Made by a program: the position numbers and the translations under genes. A DNA stretch of 64,000 bases from Vitis vinifera (Eukaryota; Streptophyta; Magnoliopsida; Vitales; Vitaceae), in the NCBI RefSeq assembly GCF_030704535.1, contig NC_081823.1, forward strand, positions 2,946,501 through 3,010,500, read 5' to 3'. Below the pieces are notes generated by a model. The model did not search any database. It was not told the origin of the DNA and worked only from the letters and a program-made list of their open reading frames with translations. How positions within the stretch are numbered: position 1 is the first letter of the stretch; the number at the start of each line of letters is the position of its first letter. This document shows positions 26,401 through 38,200 of this stretch, in pieces.

Positions 26401-27623
26401 TGCAGTGTTTAGCACTGCTGTCACATCTTTAAAACCTGAAGATGGATTTGATCCAAATCGGGTGAAATGTATTGTAGACAATCGTGGTTATGCAATCTAT
26501 TTTTCAAGGGGACTGATTCCCTTTAATAAGTGAGTTTTCATGTTATATTGCGATTTTCTTTTTTAATTACTACTTTTTGGGTGGGGGTAGGGAAACTCAG
26601 GTTGATATGCCACATACTATCCACTTCTTAGACCTGATGAATATTTCCACCTACACTTGGTTCAGGTCAGGGGAAGTCAACCAACAGTTTCCATATCTGC
26701 TTCATCTCGGTATTCAGGTATTAGTATGACATCTTAGGAATGATCTTTGTGTCCTTATTAGGAGGATTCTGTGGTCATTTTATTACATGTATCCCCATCT
26801 TGTGAATTAATGATGCTGCATTATTTACATTGGGCCAGAGCTATGATACAAAGTTCCTCAGAATATATCCAGACCTTCCACCTACACCACTTCAACTCGA
26901 GGAAGACCTGGAGCAGCTTAAAGTCCTTGAGAATGGATATAAGATGAAGGTACATACAATAAGATTTTCTTCGAATTTTCTTAACTCCTTTAGCTGATGT
27001 CCTTTTCTTCCGTAATTTCTTCCAATGCAATCTTTTATATTGCATGTTTCTTAAAGCTTTGAATGTTTTAGTTCCCCTCCTCTCAACTTTTCTCACTTGC
27101 ATTTTATTATTTCCATCTTTATGTACTAGTTTGTTCATTTTATAAGTTGTTTACATGAGAAATTGATTCACCTAGATATTGCACTTAAAAAGGCAATAAT
27201 GCTGAAATATAAGACTGGAGATGAAAAATAGTTCCTGTCCACTCTAGGTCCAATGGGACTTCACGGTTTTAAAAAGCATCTACATTGTAAAGAGGCACAC
27301 ACCACGCATATAGTGTCAAGAACTTTCTTCTCTATTTGATGTCAAATATCACAATAAGACGCCCCCCTCTCCCCATGCAAACACTAGGTAGACATGTTTT
27401 AAGGCCGTAAAGGTCCGTTGAGCCTAAAGCAGACATTATCTACTTGGGAGGAAGCGGATTATTATACGGGACACTTTTCATATAGAAATGCAATAAATTA
27501 AAAAAAATTCTATATATCCCCATTTTGCAGGTGATTAAGGTTGATCATGAGGCTCACGGTGTAGACACTCCGGAAGATGTTGACAAGATAGAAAGCTTCA
27601 TGCGCGAGAGGAACTTGTCTTAG
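23463..27623 (+). CDS. KDSB: CMP-KDO synthetase (3-deoxy-manno-octulosonate cytidylyltransferase), 8 exons
   Basis: Activates KDO with CTP to CMP-KDO, the donor for KDO in the pectin rhamnogalacturonan II. Exons: 23463-23702, 25141-25186, 25271-25357, 25836-25960, 26390-26529, 26666-26717, 26839-26949, 27531-27623. All introns are GT-AG, phases agree, and the product is 297 aa. Seen: a hydrophobic N-terminal anchor (residues about 18-42, after a Ser-rich start), then the nucleotide-binding start IPARFASSRFQGKPL, VVATDDDKI, VIMTSESCRNGTERCNEAL, NIQGDEPLIEPE, DNRGYAIYFSRGLIPF, QLEEDLEQLKVLENGYKMK and a C-terminal HGVDTPEDV. The plant enzyme is known to be membrane anchored, with its catalytic domain close to bacterial KdsB. 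The upstream ATG at 23411 is in a different frame and is not used. Confidence is high. Confidence 0.96.
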
Positions 27624-27933
27624 TTCATAGCACAGAAAACAACCACTGGAAAAATCGTATACTGGTAATTAGATTGCATTCAGCTACATTCTTCTTCATT
27701 ACAGTTCTGTGTGGTCCATCTAAACAAAATCATCAAAAGGGAACATATTGAAGCCATTTAACTTTTGTATTTTCATTCCCCTAAGCTCAGTTAGTTAGGT
27801 CAGGTTGATCCATGAAATGTTTAGGGTTTTTTAACACTCTGTTGTTCATGTATGTGAACTATAGTTTATAGTTTCAATTGTGAGACTCTACTATTGTCTT
27901 TCCCTGTATAAATATAAATGGTTATAAGACGAG

Positions 27934-27939
27934 AATAAA
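27934..27939 (+). terminator. Candidate poly(A) signal of KDSB
   Basis: AATAAA about 310 bp past the stop codon, following T-rich sequence and near CTGTATAAATATAAATGG. A plausible near-upstream element, judged by position only. Confidence 0.4.
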
Positions 27940-27959
27940 GGCGAATCATATCATATGAG

Positions 27960-28806
27960 GGAGGAATCAAGATCCTAGTGAATGAATAGGAATGAAATTG
28001 ATTTCTTATTTCTATTCTCTTTATGTTTGGCTGACTTTTTGACTTTTTGTTTAAATAATATTATTTAAAAAATTATTTTAAAAAAACGGCATTTTATAAA
28101 TTATTTACAAAAATAAGCATTTTTAAAATCATCTTTTCAAAAAATAATTTTATATAAAGAATGCCAAAGTTTAAAAATTCATTACGAGTTTGACATATCA
28201 AAAGATGATTTTAATATAAATACAATTTATAAATTTGTCCAAAATGATGTGAATATAAAATGTTATATTCTCAATAATATATTCATAATTACCAAAAAAA
28301 AAAAAAAAGTACATGATTGTGCAAAAAAAAAAAAACCCCTCCTAGTTTCAATCTTCTCCCGTATGAAGAGATAATAATAATCATTTCTTTTCAAATATAC
28401 ATATAAATATATGAAATAATTAAAAATATTTATATTAAAAATGAATTATTTTTCAAACAAAAATATGAAAGGGTTTAAATTCATAAATATAAAAATTATT
28501 TCTTCCTTTTTTAATCAATTAATTTTAATAAAAATTGCAGGATGAATGGGATTTTTCTTGTCTAATAATAATAATGATAATAATGTGTAAAGTAAAATGT
28601 TAATCTCTCAATTATTAAATTATTAAATAGTGAGTAAGAATTGTTAATAGAGTATGCTTAGGCTTGAAGAGAATTGCATGTAAAAGTAGTTACTAAAAAT
28701 AGATTTGTGACTAATCTTCTATTATTATACCTTTAGAAATACAAATATACGTATTCCTCATTCCACGTGGTGGTAGTGAGGGGCGAGTAGAATCCATCTG
28801 CCACTC
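27960..28806. other. AT-rich spacer between convergent genes
   Basis: Gene-free AT-rich DNA with A-runs at 28296 and 28325. It separates the 3' ends of KDSB (+) and the dynein light chain gene (-). A GC-richer end near 28760-28806 is probably the 3' UTR of the latter. Confidence 0.5.
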
Positions 28807-29313
28807 TCATGCGCGTGGTTCTGTCACCAACTTCACCTCCGTCTTGAACAGTAGAATGTAGAGCGAGTCAATCGAGAAATAAACGAACCCACCAGGCGAG
28901 TGAGTCACAAACGACCCGAAACTCGTTCCCGCCACACAGTGCCACGCCGGGCCGTACACCGAGTCAAACTCCTGTGAAACCACACCTAAAAGGTCAACCA
29001 ATCTCACGAGGAGATGAGATAGAAAACACAGAGAGAAGGGGAGGGTGGGAATTCGGGGAAGAGATTAAACCTTTTTGAGGGCCCGAGCTATGTGGCTTGG
29101 ATTGGGACGAGTGGCGTCCGGGATGGCGTCGACGAGTGATCTGGAGTATCGCAGCGCATGATCCTGCATGGCTGGCGGCATATCGGAGGATCTCAGCCGC
29201 ACGTTCAGGCTGATGGCAATGGCTGCGAGCTTCACCTCGAGGTTCGGCGCTATCCTGCGCTGGGAGGGCATTTGCGCCACCTGCTTCTCCTTCATTTCTT
29301 CGGTCTTCTCCAT
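28807..29313 (-). CDS. LC8-type dynein light chain family protein, 2 exons
   Basis: Exon 1 is 29313-29071 and exon 2 is 28971-28807, joined across a 99 bp GT-AG intron, giving 135 aa. The conserved domain runs from about residue 38 (VRLRSSDMPPAMQDHA) through ARALKKEFDSVYGPAWHCVAG to GSFVTHSPGGFVYF and LYILLFKTEV, the usual LC8 order. LC8 proteins are homodimeric hubs that bind short linear motifs. Plants lack cytoplasmic dynein, so the role is as an adaptor. The MEKTEE start is preferred over an in-frame ATG at 29520, because a TATA box (29350-29362) lies between them and would place transcription start just upstream of 29313. The N-terminal ~35 residues are Lys/Gln/Glu-rich and probably disordered. 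Confidence 0.92.
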
Positions 29314-29349
29314 TTGAGCTCGAGGTTTGAATTTTGACTGTTGTGCGTG

Positions 29350-29362
29350 GAAAATATATATA
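29350..29362 (-). promoter_or_regulatory. TATA box of the dynein light chain gene
   Basis: CACTATATATATTTTCC on the minus strand, 37-49 bp upstream of the chosen start codon, which leaves a very short leader. It decides against the longer open frame starting at 29520. Confidence 0.6.
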
Positions 29363-29926
29363 GTGAATGGTGCAGCGGCGAGTCTCAACGCTCCCCGTTG
29401 GGGGTTGTATAGGACGCGCTGGTTGAACTTGGGTTGGTGTTGACTTGCGACTGACACATGAGAGCTAGAATGGTATTGAATCATCACGTGAGTTACCTGC
29501 GCGTGTCTATCAGAGTCCATGATTTCTCCGAGTCTACTTGTGTGGACACGGGAAAAGCGTGGAAATGGCGATCGCAGACGATTCTAGTGTGACTGCATGA
29601 GTTTTGACCCGGATTTTTTGCCACCTGGCAATTACTTTAATGCAAAATGATGAAAGAAATATGTGTTTTTTTCTCTTTTTTTTTTTAAAAAAAATTTGTC
29701 AAAAGCCAGAGGCACTGTGGAAGGCTTTCACATCAATTTGACAAAGTTGATTAGCATTCTTCTTCCGACCAAAATGAATTCTAAATGTTTTTTGATACAT
29801 TCATTTCTCTTAATAAATCATGAATTTATGAATCTTAGCGTTTTCAACGGATTGTCACCTTAAATTAAAAAATTAAAAATTCAAGCATCCATGGCCACGT
29901 GATTCATCGTTGAACCAAAATCTAAA

Positions 29927-30203
29927 GTGGTGTTTGTTTTTTTACTTAATTCTAAATAGAACTTTAATATTTAATAGTATTAAATATTAGGTTGTTTGTT
30001 TTTATAGTATTTTATTTCTATTAAGTATTAAAAAGTAAAAAAAACATCATAGTGTTATTTTTTCTATTTAGAAAAAATCACATATTTTGATTTTTTCTAT
30101 TTAGTAAAAAGCTTATAATAAGTCATAAAAAAATAAAAAAACAAACAACTTAAATTCTAAAACTAAATGATTTTCAGTAAAAAGTTAAAAAAACAAACAC
30201 CAC
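29927..30203. mobile_element. Short MITE with inverted ends
   Basis: 277 bp, no coding capacity, with ends GTGGTGTTTGTTTTTTTA and TTAAAAAAACAAACACCAC in inverted orientation. The interior repeats TTTTTCTATTTAG. Flanks share only a weak CTAA match, so the target duplication and superfamily are unresolved (hAT or PIF type). Confidence 0.6.
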
Positions 30204-30924
30204 CTAAGCCTTTACAAGATATGATACCGACATTTTAATATATTAGAGGGAATGGGTCATTAAAATTTCCCATACTAATGATATAACCTTCGATCTTTGT
30301 AACCCGTGAATGATTTTGTTCATGGAACCTGTATTATTACAGCTGAACAGGATTTTCCTTCCATTGACAGAAAATTGCATTCTTAGATTTTTAAAATTCC
30401 ACAGAATGGGTCCCAAAATCATATTGCATCCTCCCAAGCTATGAGTCTCAAATCAGCTTAATAGAAACTTCTTCCCTAGCAAGTTCCATTTCAATTGCCT
30501 GCAAACTGCATCACCAGTATTCATTATTGAATTATAGATTGCACGGATCTACCCTCATGGATCCACACACAGCGCCCTTGGCCACAGTGGGCTTTGGTTC
30601 TCTTCATGCAATGGCTGTAATTTGACTGTAAATTGGCACACTGAAGTTGGGATATTCTTAGAACTAGCTTTAATTTGTCTAAAACAGAAGCTACTTGTGT
30701 ATTCTTACAAGTTTCTATAGAAGATACGTATAACACTGATAGCATGTACCTGAGCCCATCAGAATAAACTACTTATTTTAAGCTTAAAATGCCCATCGTT
30801 GAGGGAGATAAGCTTTGATAAAGTTATTTTCAAGATTTTTCCTTCTTTTACAGACACACACACACAACAAAGCTTTCCTGCTTTTTCACTGGCTTGTTGA
30901 GCTCCACGCAAGTCCAAGGTGGAT

Positions 30925-33200
30925 CTAGCCGATCTGAAGAATAGGTCTTCTTGTAATATTTGTGCTGTCAACAACCTTGAACCACTGGCTCCCAGGATCA
31001 CACATATCACCTCTACCCAAACACTTGCAGGCATCTGTGACAATGGTGCTGCTGGAGTCTACATCCAAGCAAACACGGGTGCCATCCCCCAGCTTAGTTG
31101 ACAGGTACATCTTTGAATCTGAAATGTTCTCCCAATTTGACCCAGGTTTAGTGCATATTATACTGAGTTTTGCAGGCTTCCCTAGCCCAACTGCTTGAAG
31201 GCAGAAGTATGTTCCCTTCACTGTCAACAACTTTTGGGGGGTGTAGCCCCAAGCTTCTGACTTGGTGCAGGGACCTAGCTTTAATGGTTCAGACCCTGAT
31301 TCCCTTAGAATGCAAAGACCAGTCGAAGGATGGAAGATTATTTTATGTCGTCTGACTCGGGATACATCTGGCCCTGCATCTCATATGAAAGCACACAAAA
31401 TTTAGATATGAATAATTAAGTAAATTTGCCTTATTTGCCTTAGCAAACATACCTTGCAAAGGAGATTGGAGGGCTGAAATCCTCTGGAAGAAGCTTGAGT
31501 TCCAATTCATTAACCCATTAGTCTCTTCCAGTGTCCACAATGCCCAATCGAAGTCCAGTTCAGCTGCCAGGCCAAAGAAGCAATTTAAGTGCCTGTTGTC
31601 ATCCACCCCAAGCTCACTCACAAACATTAATGGCCATCCTTGCTGTAGCAGAACCCCTCCTCTCCTCATTATGCTGTCCACCACTCTCCCGCACACCTTG
31701 TTGGGGTTGCTGGTTTCCCCAGCCCTCCCAACCCGCGATCCATGCCAATGCATCTCCAACACTAATTTCCCTGTGAATGTCAATTCCAGCTGTTGATTGA
31801 GGAGGAAAGATAGGTCTGTACCATCACTCAAGCCAGAGATTATGACCAGAACATCTGGGTTGGCTGAGTGCACTGCTTCAGCTCCTTTCTGCATGTACCT
31901 GGTCAATTCATGAATAGCTTTATAACAAGACCAATTCCTACAAATATGGTAACTAATAGTTTGGAAATATAACAACCCCCTCCCTTACGTGTCCGTGTAG
32001 ATATTGTCCAATCCAATGGGACCCTCACCATACAATACAATGCATATATAAGATTAAGAAGAACCCATGAATACATAACATTCTTCAATTTGGTCCCGCA
32101 CATTAGGGAATGAATCATAACAGGAAAATAGAGATCATCACCTGTACCAGTCCTTCACATTCTGATTGGGGCATCGGAGCTCATTCCTCAAGCTCATGCC
32201 CACCACATTAGGGACACCGCTGAACATGGTGGCAATCCGGGTGAGGCCCTTGACCCACAAGTCTGGATTGAAGTGCTGGTCGCCAAAGACGCCATTGTCA
32301 TGGAAGCTGGGCTCGCTGAAGTGACTGTCTAGTATGACCATCATATTGTTGTCCGCAAGGTTAGACACCACCGCCTGCCATAATAACTTAAGATAAATAC
32401 AAAACAGCGTTGGGTCTGTGCCTTTTTTACAATACCGGTGTTTTATCATTGAATAATCACAAATATTATTCTTTCCGAATACTGTAGCTGTAACAGTGAG
32501 GGCGTTTGTCCAAATTCACAAGCCACCTATTTTTAAATCAAGATAATCATGAAATCATGTGATAGTGTACGAACCAAGGAACCATTTCAAAAGCCTCCTA
32601 TTTTTACTCCATGCCCTAATCAAAATTTAAGCTCTAAATCATGGTGGGAAAGTGACTAAAAATCAAAAGAAAAGCAGGTAAGTTTTAGGCAAACAAAATA
32701 GATTCATTCAATTTTCCTAGTACTTAATGGATTTGAGGCTTGGAGCCTCTTTAACTGATGCCTAGAGAAAATCAAATGAACTTGACCACCTGGTAAGCGC
32801 TTGTGAGAGGAAGATCAAGCATGGAAGGGTTATTGGCCTGGAAACCAGCAAGGGATTCAAGCAAGCCAAGCCTCTGAAAGGACTGTATAACAGTGAGGGA
32901 GGCCAGTGACTGGTCGGTGGCCAAGAAAAGTGGCAAAGTGAGCCTCACACAGTTGAACCCCAAGGACGCAATCCTCTTGGAGATGAGGTCAACTGGGTGG
33001 TTGCTGAGGCCCTCCGCCACCGCTGCTTCCTGATGCGACGGCCAATTCACGCATGCCAGCTTCACCCGGGCGCCATCTTCGTCTACTATCCACCTTGAAT
33101 TGGTGTATAGTGGCAGAGCCACTACAGGCTTCAGAGGTAGAAGACATAGAATAGATAGAAAGAAGGACAAGAAGAAGAACCTCCCCATCTGGATTTGCAT
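30925..33200 (-). CDS. Secreted GH5 (cellulase-like) protein with ricin-B-like domain, tandem copy A
   Basis: Exons 33200-32790, 32374-32142, 31898-31453 and 31373-30925 join in phase to 512 aa (508 if the second Met at 33188 is used). Seen: a hydrophobic signal peptide (to about ALPL), then VNWPSHQEAAVAEGLSNHP, NCVRLTLPLFLATD (conserved Arg), LDSHFS (His), SLRNELR with acid/base Glu near 202, EMHWHG, FVSELGVDD with nucleophile Glu near 310 and WALWTL (Trp). The GH5 Tyr expected two residues after His in EMHW is His here. Residues about 375-510 form a ricin-B-like module (GLCILRES, KGTYFCLQAVG, VCLDVDSS, DPGSQWFK). The likely role is a secreted beta-glycan hydrolase or lectin-like wall protein. 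Substrate is unknown. Confidence 0.9.
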
Positions 33201-33239
33201 TGACTGCTTGATGGGTAGATGGAATGAGACATAGTATTG

Positions 33240-33247
33240 TATTTATA
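33240..33247 (-). promoter_or_regulatory. TATA box of GH5 copy A
   Basis: CCTATAAATACAATAC on the minus strand, 40-47 bp upstream of the first Met, so the leader is very short. The equivalent box in copy C is TATAAGTA near 62257-62264. In copy B the sequence diverges exactly here. Confidence 0.6.
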
Positions 33248-33249
33248 GG

Positions 33250-35088
33250 GTGGGGGCCCTTGTTTGTTTTTTCTTTTAAAATTCCTTTTTTTTTTCTTTC
33301 TTCCCCACATTATGTTTTACTAGACCAAATTCATATATACAGTGAAAAATGATCATATATTCAAATAGTCAGCATGTCTTTGAATTGCTTTATAAAAATA
33401 TTAAAAATTTAAGTTTTTTATTTAATTAAAAAATAAAAAAATTAAGTGTCAGAAAATAAATTTGTTTTTTTATACCTCTATCTATTAATTTTCAATTTTA
33501 TACAATATTCATATCTTATTTATTTTATATAAACACAAAAATTTATTATTCATGAATAATCTCAATCCCAATCCCATCAAATTCTCACCATCCATTTACA
33601 TACAAATATTGATTAGGGTTAAATTCTTTGGTTGATAGATTTTGAATTTATCGTCTTTTCCACCGTGTTTCTTCCTAACATGTCAATATTTTCTTCAAAC
33701 CCATCATCTAAATAACTCATTATTTGCATGATCCTTGAGTTATACGAGTGATTCACATCGAATGAAAGGTTTGAAAATACTTTCTCTCGATTAATTTTCA
33801 TTGATATGAAATACATGTATACATACAATATACAACTGACTTTTTAGTGTATCACTTCCTATAATTATGATGACTACTTTACAATAGTAAACCGATTTTA
33901 AAACAAATGAAATCAAATATTTATGTAATATTCAAAATGTTTATATAATATTCCAAAATAATCAACTATTCTATTTAGGGATGATAATGAGTCAGGTTTT
34001 TTTGGGTACCCGTCTCACTCCATCTCTAATAAGACGGGGTTCAATTTTAATAAACAGGTTTGAGAATTTTTTTTAAACCCGGGATGGGTTCGGGTATTGT
34101 CCTGTCTCGATTATATATAAAATTAAAATTTAAAATTAATTTAATTTAATTTTTATTTCATTATTTTTAATATATAGATAATAATAAAATATTTTTAATA
34201 AATTAAGTTATAAAAAATATAATAATTTAATTATTTATAAAATATATTTATTTTAATGTAATTAAAAATTTTAAAAATAATTTTTAAAAAATACAATTAA
34301 AAAAAAAAAGTTAAACGGCACGAGGGGTATAAAATTTTATCATACTCATTCCTCCTTATTTAATTTTTTAAATAGGACGAGAATGAAAATTATTTTGAAT
34401 AAACGAAATAGGGTTGGATGACCTGTTGCCTTCCCTAATCCTACTAAAAAGTCTCCAACATGCCCCGCGAAATGCTTACAATCGTTGAGCAATTGTAATC
34501 AATGATCTTAACTTTCTTTTATAAGGGGAAAGCGACATTTTGAGATGAAATCTATCCCGGGGGATTTTCATCTAAAACCTAGGAGTCTTATCATATTCCC
34601 ACAACAATGCATACACTGAATTCATTCAAATAAGGATGGGGTTTTTTCTTCATATTTATTTGCATATTGTGGACTATGAATAGCATTATAATTGGCGTTG
34701 GAAACACGCCAAGTTGCAGAACATGGAAGTCAAATATTTGCTTGGAACTTTGGGGTTTGGAAAACTTGCAAGGCAAACCACATCTACTTGGTTTCCCATT
34801 GCTTTTTGTTTTTGCATCTCAGCCTTTTGTTTAATTCTTTTAAGCAAGTGAATTTTATACTTCTATACTATAATTTAAATTTTAAAAATAAGTGTTTGAT
34901 GATTTAAATTTTCCTTTCAACAAAATATTAAAGAATAATTTAAAAAAATACTTTTAAATTCACTTTAATTTTTCCTCATTCTTACTTGTAGTTATTAATT
35001 AATTTTTATTTATCCATTAAAAAACCATTGATCATTTATGAATAATAATAAGTAATAAATAATAAATAATAAATTAAATTAGTGATTT

Positions 35089-35119
<31 letters not shown>

Positions 35120-35229
35120 GACAGAGACAAGAAGAGGTGAATAAGAGGAAATGAGGATAGGGTTGGGGTGGGTTTTGGAGCATTTTTACATCCCTATTTG
35201 TAAGTTTTGAAAGTTCCACGACAATGCCA
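33250..35229. other. Upstream flank of GH5 unit A
   Basis: AT-rich, no gene. Parts match the flank of copy C (62330-63990), and 34635-35010 matches 57292-57710 beside copy B, so this flank belongs to the duplicated unit. It contains a putative non-autonomous element at 33975-34440 and an (AT)n run near 35093-35119. Confidence 0.6.
33975..34440. mobile_element. Putative non-autonomous element with degenerate inverted ends
   Basis: Begins TTAGGGATGATAATGAGTC and ends with the approximate inverse (GACCTGTTGCCTTCCCTAA). Near the left end are GGGTACCCG and GGGATGGGTTCGGGTA. This layout is familiar from a common plant repeat whose ends are TAGGGATGGCAA-like. Identity is from memory, and the target duplication is unclear. 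Confidence 0.4.
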
Positions 35230-35234
35230 ATGGC

Positions 35235-38200
35235 TGTAGACCCTCTATTTTGTCTTTCTCACACATGTCGTTTATAGCAATTTCCTGGTGGCCCATTAAT
35301 ACTCGTGTAACCTATCTTTTCTAAGCTACCTCGGAGACTTTGGTTGAGGGATTATCTGACCCCTTATTGTGACCCTTGGCAGCCCTAACTTAGACTTAGG
35401 TTTTTCTTGCTTTTTTTTTAGGATAGCTTTTAGGCACCCTAGGCCCACTTAGGCACCCTAGGCCCATTTAGGTAACCCTAGGTCCATTTAGGTATCCCTA
35501 GGCCCATTTAGGTAACCCTAGGTCCATTTAGGTATCCCTAGGCCCATTTAGGTACACTTGGCCCATTAGGCATCACTTTAGGCCCATTTAGACACTTTAG
35601 GCCCACTTAGTTACCTTAGGCCCACTTAGATCACTTTAGGCCCATTTAGTCACCCTAGGCCCATTTAGCCACCCTAGACCCATTTAGGTACACTTAGCCC
35701 ATTAGGCATCACTTTAGGCCCATTTAGACACTTTAGGCCCACTTAGTTACCTTAGGCCCACTTAGATCACTTTGGGCCCATTTAGCCACCCTAGGCCCAT
35801 TTAGGTAACCCTAGGCCCATTTAGGCACACTTGGCCCATTAGGCATCACTTTAGGCCCATTTAGACACTTTAGGCTCACTTAGTCACCCTAGGCCCACTT
35901 AGATTACTTTAAGCCCATTTAGGTACACTTGGCCCATTAGGCATCACTTTAGGCCCATTTAGACACTTTAGGCCCACTTAGATCACTTTAGGCCCATTTA
36001 GGCACCCTAGACCCACTTAGTACACCCTAAGCCCATTAGACGCACCTAGCCCATTTGGTGTCACCCCAAGCCCACTTAGGCACCTTAGGTTCACTTAGAT
36101 ACACCCTAGGCACCTTAGACCTACTTAAGCACCACCCTAAGCCCACTTAGGCACCCTAGGACGATTTAGGCACTTTAGGCCCACTTAGGCACCTTAAGTC
36201 AATTTAGGCACCAATAGAAAGATAAGAAACTGCCTATGATGTGAAGCTTGGAGTGGGTAGCTACCATATTGGTTCCAAGAGTAGACATATGGAAAAAATG
36301 AATGGAGCCATGTTATGGGGAAGATTCAGCTTATGTATGAAAAAAGAAATGATGAGCAGCAAAGAAGGTAATGTAATTTGTCTTTTGGAAAAAGAATCAC
36401 ATGATGATGGAAGGAGGATTCAGTAGTGTTTTGGGTCAAAGCATATTTTAAACGGAAAAGGAAAAGAGATGATATATTTTAGGAAGAATTGAGGTGGCAT
36501 ATTGAATAGACAGACTGTATTTTGCAAGAAAGAGAGCAGAGGGAATTCAGAGAAGGAAAGAAAAGTCAACTCACATGCAAAAAATGGAGGAAAGGCGTGA
36601 TGAAAGGGATTGAGGTTTTTTTTTTTTGGGGAATATGAGAGACAATTGAGGAGGGAGAAGGAGGATTTTTTTTTTTAGAGGAGAGCCGGAAGATAGATGG
36701 GAGACATCTTAGGGAGAAAAAACAAAAGAGTTTTGGAAGAATTTTGGTTGATTTTTTGAACGAGATTCAGAAGAAAATTATAGACATGGAGATCACGTTT
36801 CCGGGTGGAACTTCTAAAGAACGCATAGGCTGATTCGGGGACTCTTTGTGGTGAAGGAACACGCGAGTCAGATCGAAGAAGCGGACACAACTAGACTGAG
36901 AAGAAAAAGTGACACAACCGTGAAAGAGGGTAGCTGCAAGCAAGGAAAGGAAATGAAATCATGGACGGTTATAATAGGATTTAATGTCTTCCGGTGAGTG
37001 TTTTGTTGGATTTAATGTATTTATATGAGATGTGTTAATGATTGTTTGAACAAAATATAAATTAAGTTAGGATTTTTAGTTTTTTTTTTTTGTTTTTTAA
37101 TTTATTTTATTTATTTTATTTTAGTTATCATTATTATTATTGCTAATCTCATGTTACTTTTTGTAGGCATTTGTCTTGGATGATTCGGGCTGATAGTTTA
37201 AAAATTAGATGTTTTATTCGTTTTGGATAATTTTGTGATGTTAATGAAAAGTTGAAATATTTTGCAAGTTTTTTTAGTTTTCAATAATTTGGATATTAAT
37301 GAAAAGTTATATTGTGCTTTTTTTTTTTTTTAGCTTTGGGATAATTCCTGATAATTGTTTGAATAAAATATAAACCAAGTTAGGATTTTTAGTTTTTTTT
37401 TGTTTTTGAATTTATTTTGTTTATTTTATTTTAGTTATCATTATTATTATTGTTAATCTCATGTTACTTTTTGTAGGCATTTGTCTTGGATGATTCGAGA
37501 TGATAGTTTAAAAATTAGATGTTTTATTAGTTTTGGATAATTTTGTGATGTTAATGAAAAGTTGAAATATTTTGCAAGTTTTTTTTTAGTTTTCAATAAT
37601 TTGGATATTAATGAAAATTTATATTGTGCTTAATTTTTAGTTTTGGGATAATTCCTGATGATGATGAAGAAGTTTGAATTTTTAAGTGTTTTGATAATTT
37701 TTATGATAGCTTTGTTCAAAAATAAAAAATAAAAAGTCGTAATATTTAAATTATTTTAAACATTTTTTGTTCTCTTGGATTAAAATATAAAATAATTGTC
37801 TATCTTATTTAAAAATTTTATTATGTTTTAAAAAAATAAAAAAAAAATTATGTGCTTTCTAAATAAAGAGTTGTGGAAATCATCCTCTTGTAAATAAAAT
37901 AAAGTAAAAAAAAAATTATTAAAGAAAAATTTAAATTATAAAAGATTTTCTTACATTAAAAAAAATATTTTAAAATTGTCAAATATATTTTTTATGAGGT
38001 TTTATTATTATTAACATTATTAATTAATTAATTTTTTTTTTCTCTTTTTGGTAAATGAATTTTTTGAAAGCATTTTCTTTACATGGAATTAAAGCCATTT
38101 TATTTAAGTAAATTGAAACTTCCTTTTATAAGATTAACTAAAACTATGGACTCAATTATTACTATTATTATTATAATTTTAATACTCATGAAATATTTCC

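Noticed and set aside
29393..29520. Upstream N-terminal extension of the dynein light chain (MDSDRH...)
   Set aside because: Lies upstream of the TATA box, and the residues do not belong to the LC8 domain.
35429..36212. Regular short repeats resembling a CRISPR array
   Set aside because: Monomers are contiguous without unique spacers, in a plant genome; this is a minisatellite.
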